Positions 63,031 through 64,000 of a stretch of 64,000 nt of DNA are shown here, piece by piece. Numbering within the stretch: position 1 is the first letter of the stretch; each line of letters starts with the position of its first letter. Below the pieces are notes generated by a model that was not told where the DNA came from, did not search any database, and saw nothing but the letters and a program-made list of their open reading frames with translations. Made by a program: the position numbers and the translations under genes. Origin of the DNA: Gammaproteobacteria bacterium (GTDB taxonomy: Bacteria; Pseudomonadota; Gammaproteobacteria; Enterobacterales; Kangiellaceae); assembly GCA_013373375.1 (NCBI GenBank), contig JABXHY010000033.1, forward strand, positions 1 through 64,000. The letters are read 5' to 3'.

Positions 63031-64000
63031 TTATAACCTCTTGGCAAGCTGCATTGGTATCAATGACGGCGCATTCTGTCCGATGTTGTGGCTAAATGCA
63101 ATCGCCTTTACCGTCTCACCCATCTCACCGGGTAGCATCAGCTTTTGGATAGCTTGTGACATTTCAATTCGCGCATTTAACTCTTTGGGAAGCACCAAGT
63201 CGTTAAGCACACCCGATGCCAGTATCAATTCACTTTGCGAACAAAAACCAGATAATTGCCATTGGCCAAGTTCAAGAGTCGCACAAATTTCGGAAAAGTT
63301 AACGTGGCTGGTAACATCCTGCAGTCCAGGCAAAGCCGTTAAATGTTCATGTCGACGGTGTGAATAAAAAGCTTGATAGGTTCCTGTATGTCTTTCTGGC
63401 GAGAAAAACTCATCTGCCGAATAGCCGTAATCAATAAACAGACAATAGCCTTGTTCAAGTTGGCTTAACCATTGCTGCAACCATTGAGTACGTTTCGGTG
63501 ACGCTTCAAAAATATAATCTTGAGAGTAGTCTGCCCAATCAAACTTGTCGCTGTGTTGCTGCAGCCATAACCCTAATTCATTTGACAGATCTTCACTCCA
63601 GGTGACTTTAAACAGTCCATCTTCTTGACGTACTTTTGCTTCATAAAATTGATTGGTGTTTCTTTTAAAACGATGGGCAGGAATCGCATCTAACACTTCG
63701 TTACCAATCGCAATGGCAGAGCTTGGCATTTGCTTAGGATTGTCGATCCAGGTGACGTAATTTAACAAACCTGCCTCAGCTAGATTTTCGTGCTGTAAGC
63801 GCTTTAAAGATTCTGAAATTTCAACAATATAATAGCGAGTCACGTGTCCATCCAAGCGCTGGAGAAGTTGTGTCGCTAATGTCCCATTGCCTGCACCAAA
63901 CTCGACCAACACACCATCAACCAATGCTAGTTTTGACTGCAACCAATGCGACAGGGAATCAGCAAACAGATGAGAAATTTCTGGCGCGGTTATAAAATCA
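63031..64000 (-). CDS. MidA/NDUFAF7-like SAM-dependent methyltransferase (5' end outside window)
   Basis: The frame continues past the window edge: the last 58 bases translate in frame as DFITAPEISHLFADSLSH, the conserved segment of the NDUFAF7/MidA family, so the apparent start at 63942 (a TTG) is not real. The visible part has the SAM-binding LVEFGAGNGTL motif and GNEVLDAIP. The family acts on a complex I subunit in mitochondria; the bacterial target is unclear. About 320 codons are visible. The gene is followed without a gap by the small membrane protein. Confidence 0.88.
   Translation of the reverse strand, partial: DFITAPEISHLFADSLSHWLQSKLALVDGVLVEFGAGNGTLATQLLQRLDGHVTRYYIVEISESLKRLQHENLAEAGLLNYVTWIDNPKQMPSSAIAIGNEVLDAIPAHRFKRNTNQFYEAKVRQEDGLFKVTWSEDLSNELGLWLQQHSDKFDWADYSQDYIFEASPKRTQWLQQWLSQLEQGYCLFIDYGYSADEFFSPERHTGTYQAFYSHRRHEHLTALPGLQDVTSHVNFSEICATLELGQWQLSGFCSQSELILASGVLNDLVLPKELNARIEMSQAIQKLMLPGEMGETVKAIAFSHNIGQNAPSLIPMQLAKRL

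Noticed and set aside
63942-63944. Start codon of the MidA-like gene at 63942
   Set aside because: The frame is open to the window edge and the upstream part encodes a conserved family motif, so the true start lies outside.
1-64000. tRNA, rRNA, CRISPR array, prophage or complete transposon
   Set aside because: No cloverleaf, no regularly spaced repeat array, no integrase or phage structural genes, and only one truncated IS end were seen by reading; a computed search would be needed to exclude small RNAs.

Overview
The window is chromosomal DNA from a gammaproteobacterium, probably marine or aquatic. Evidence is the glnE/ygiF/ygiM/cca/uppP gene set, RsmF, an ExeA/GspB pair, PiT and SulP transporters, an AcrB-type RND pump and a BLUF photoreceptor. 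Base composition is moderately AT-rich, and the 2.3-6.0 kb stretch looks AT-richer than the rest. The mix of genes would fit a Kangiella-like lineage, but I cannot assign a genus from sequence alone. No rRNA, tRNA, CRISPR array, prophage or complete insertion sequence was found.

Layout. 0.3-2.2 kb: secreted CBM9-like/alpha-beta hydrolase fusion. 2.3-6.4 kb: accessory stretch of orphan lipoprotein and membrane genes, with three copies of a short repeat, an IS3-like left-end remnant and a truncated outer-membrane barrel. 6.8-10.9 kb: stress block (Dps, a sigma-54 activator with a degenerate receiver, a tandem universal stress protein, a MOSC protein). 11-15.5 kb: RND pump and adaptor. 15.7-18.2 kb: K+ channel with RCK proteins and a small zinc protein. 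18.3-21.1 kb: glnE. 21.3-24.1 kb: PspB-like protein, LemA, M48 peptidase operon. 24.1-34.3 kb: DUF1569 protein, histone-deacetylase-like enzyme, DapE, choice-of-anchor I lipoprotein, OlsF-like acyltransferase, aspartate kinase, CYTH/CHAD triphosphatase. 34.5-36.5 kb: DUF47 regulator and PiT phosphate transporter. 36.7-38.8 kb: ygiM-like gene, DUF1289 protein, small membrane protein, AEC carrier. 39-45.4 kb: hybrid kinase, NarL-type two-component pair, DUF2306-like protein, TPR protein, GFA protein. 45.4-47 kb: structured intergenic region, small membrane protein, secreted phospholipase-A2-like protein. 47-53.4 kb: SulP plus Usp operon, PepSY-TM protein with a Fur-like site, pitrilysin-type protease. 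53.8-57.1 kb: BLUF protein, TPR/Sel1-like protein, RsmF. 57.2-59.9 kb: GspB and ExeA. 60-64 kb: DUF4870 protein, cca, uppP, a small membrane protein and the 3' part of a MidA-like methyltransferase that runs off the window.

Several genes appear to work in sets. DUF47-PiT next to a CHAD protein suggests phosphate/polyphosphate handling. The kinase/regulator pair diverges from a DUF2306-like gene it may control. LemA-M48 with a PspB-like partner suggests an envelope-stress unit. The backbone glnE(-) ygiF(-) ygiM(+) cca(+) uppP(-) keeps the order and orientation I recall for E. coli, but is spread over about 44 kb by inserted genes. I did not find a clearly new multigene defence or mobile system. 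The best leads are the repeat-bounded accessory segment, the LemA operon, the degenerate-receiver regulator and several structured intergenic regions.
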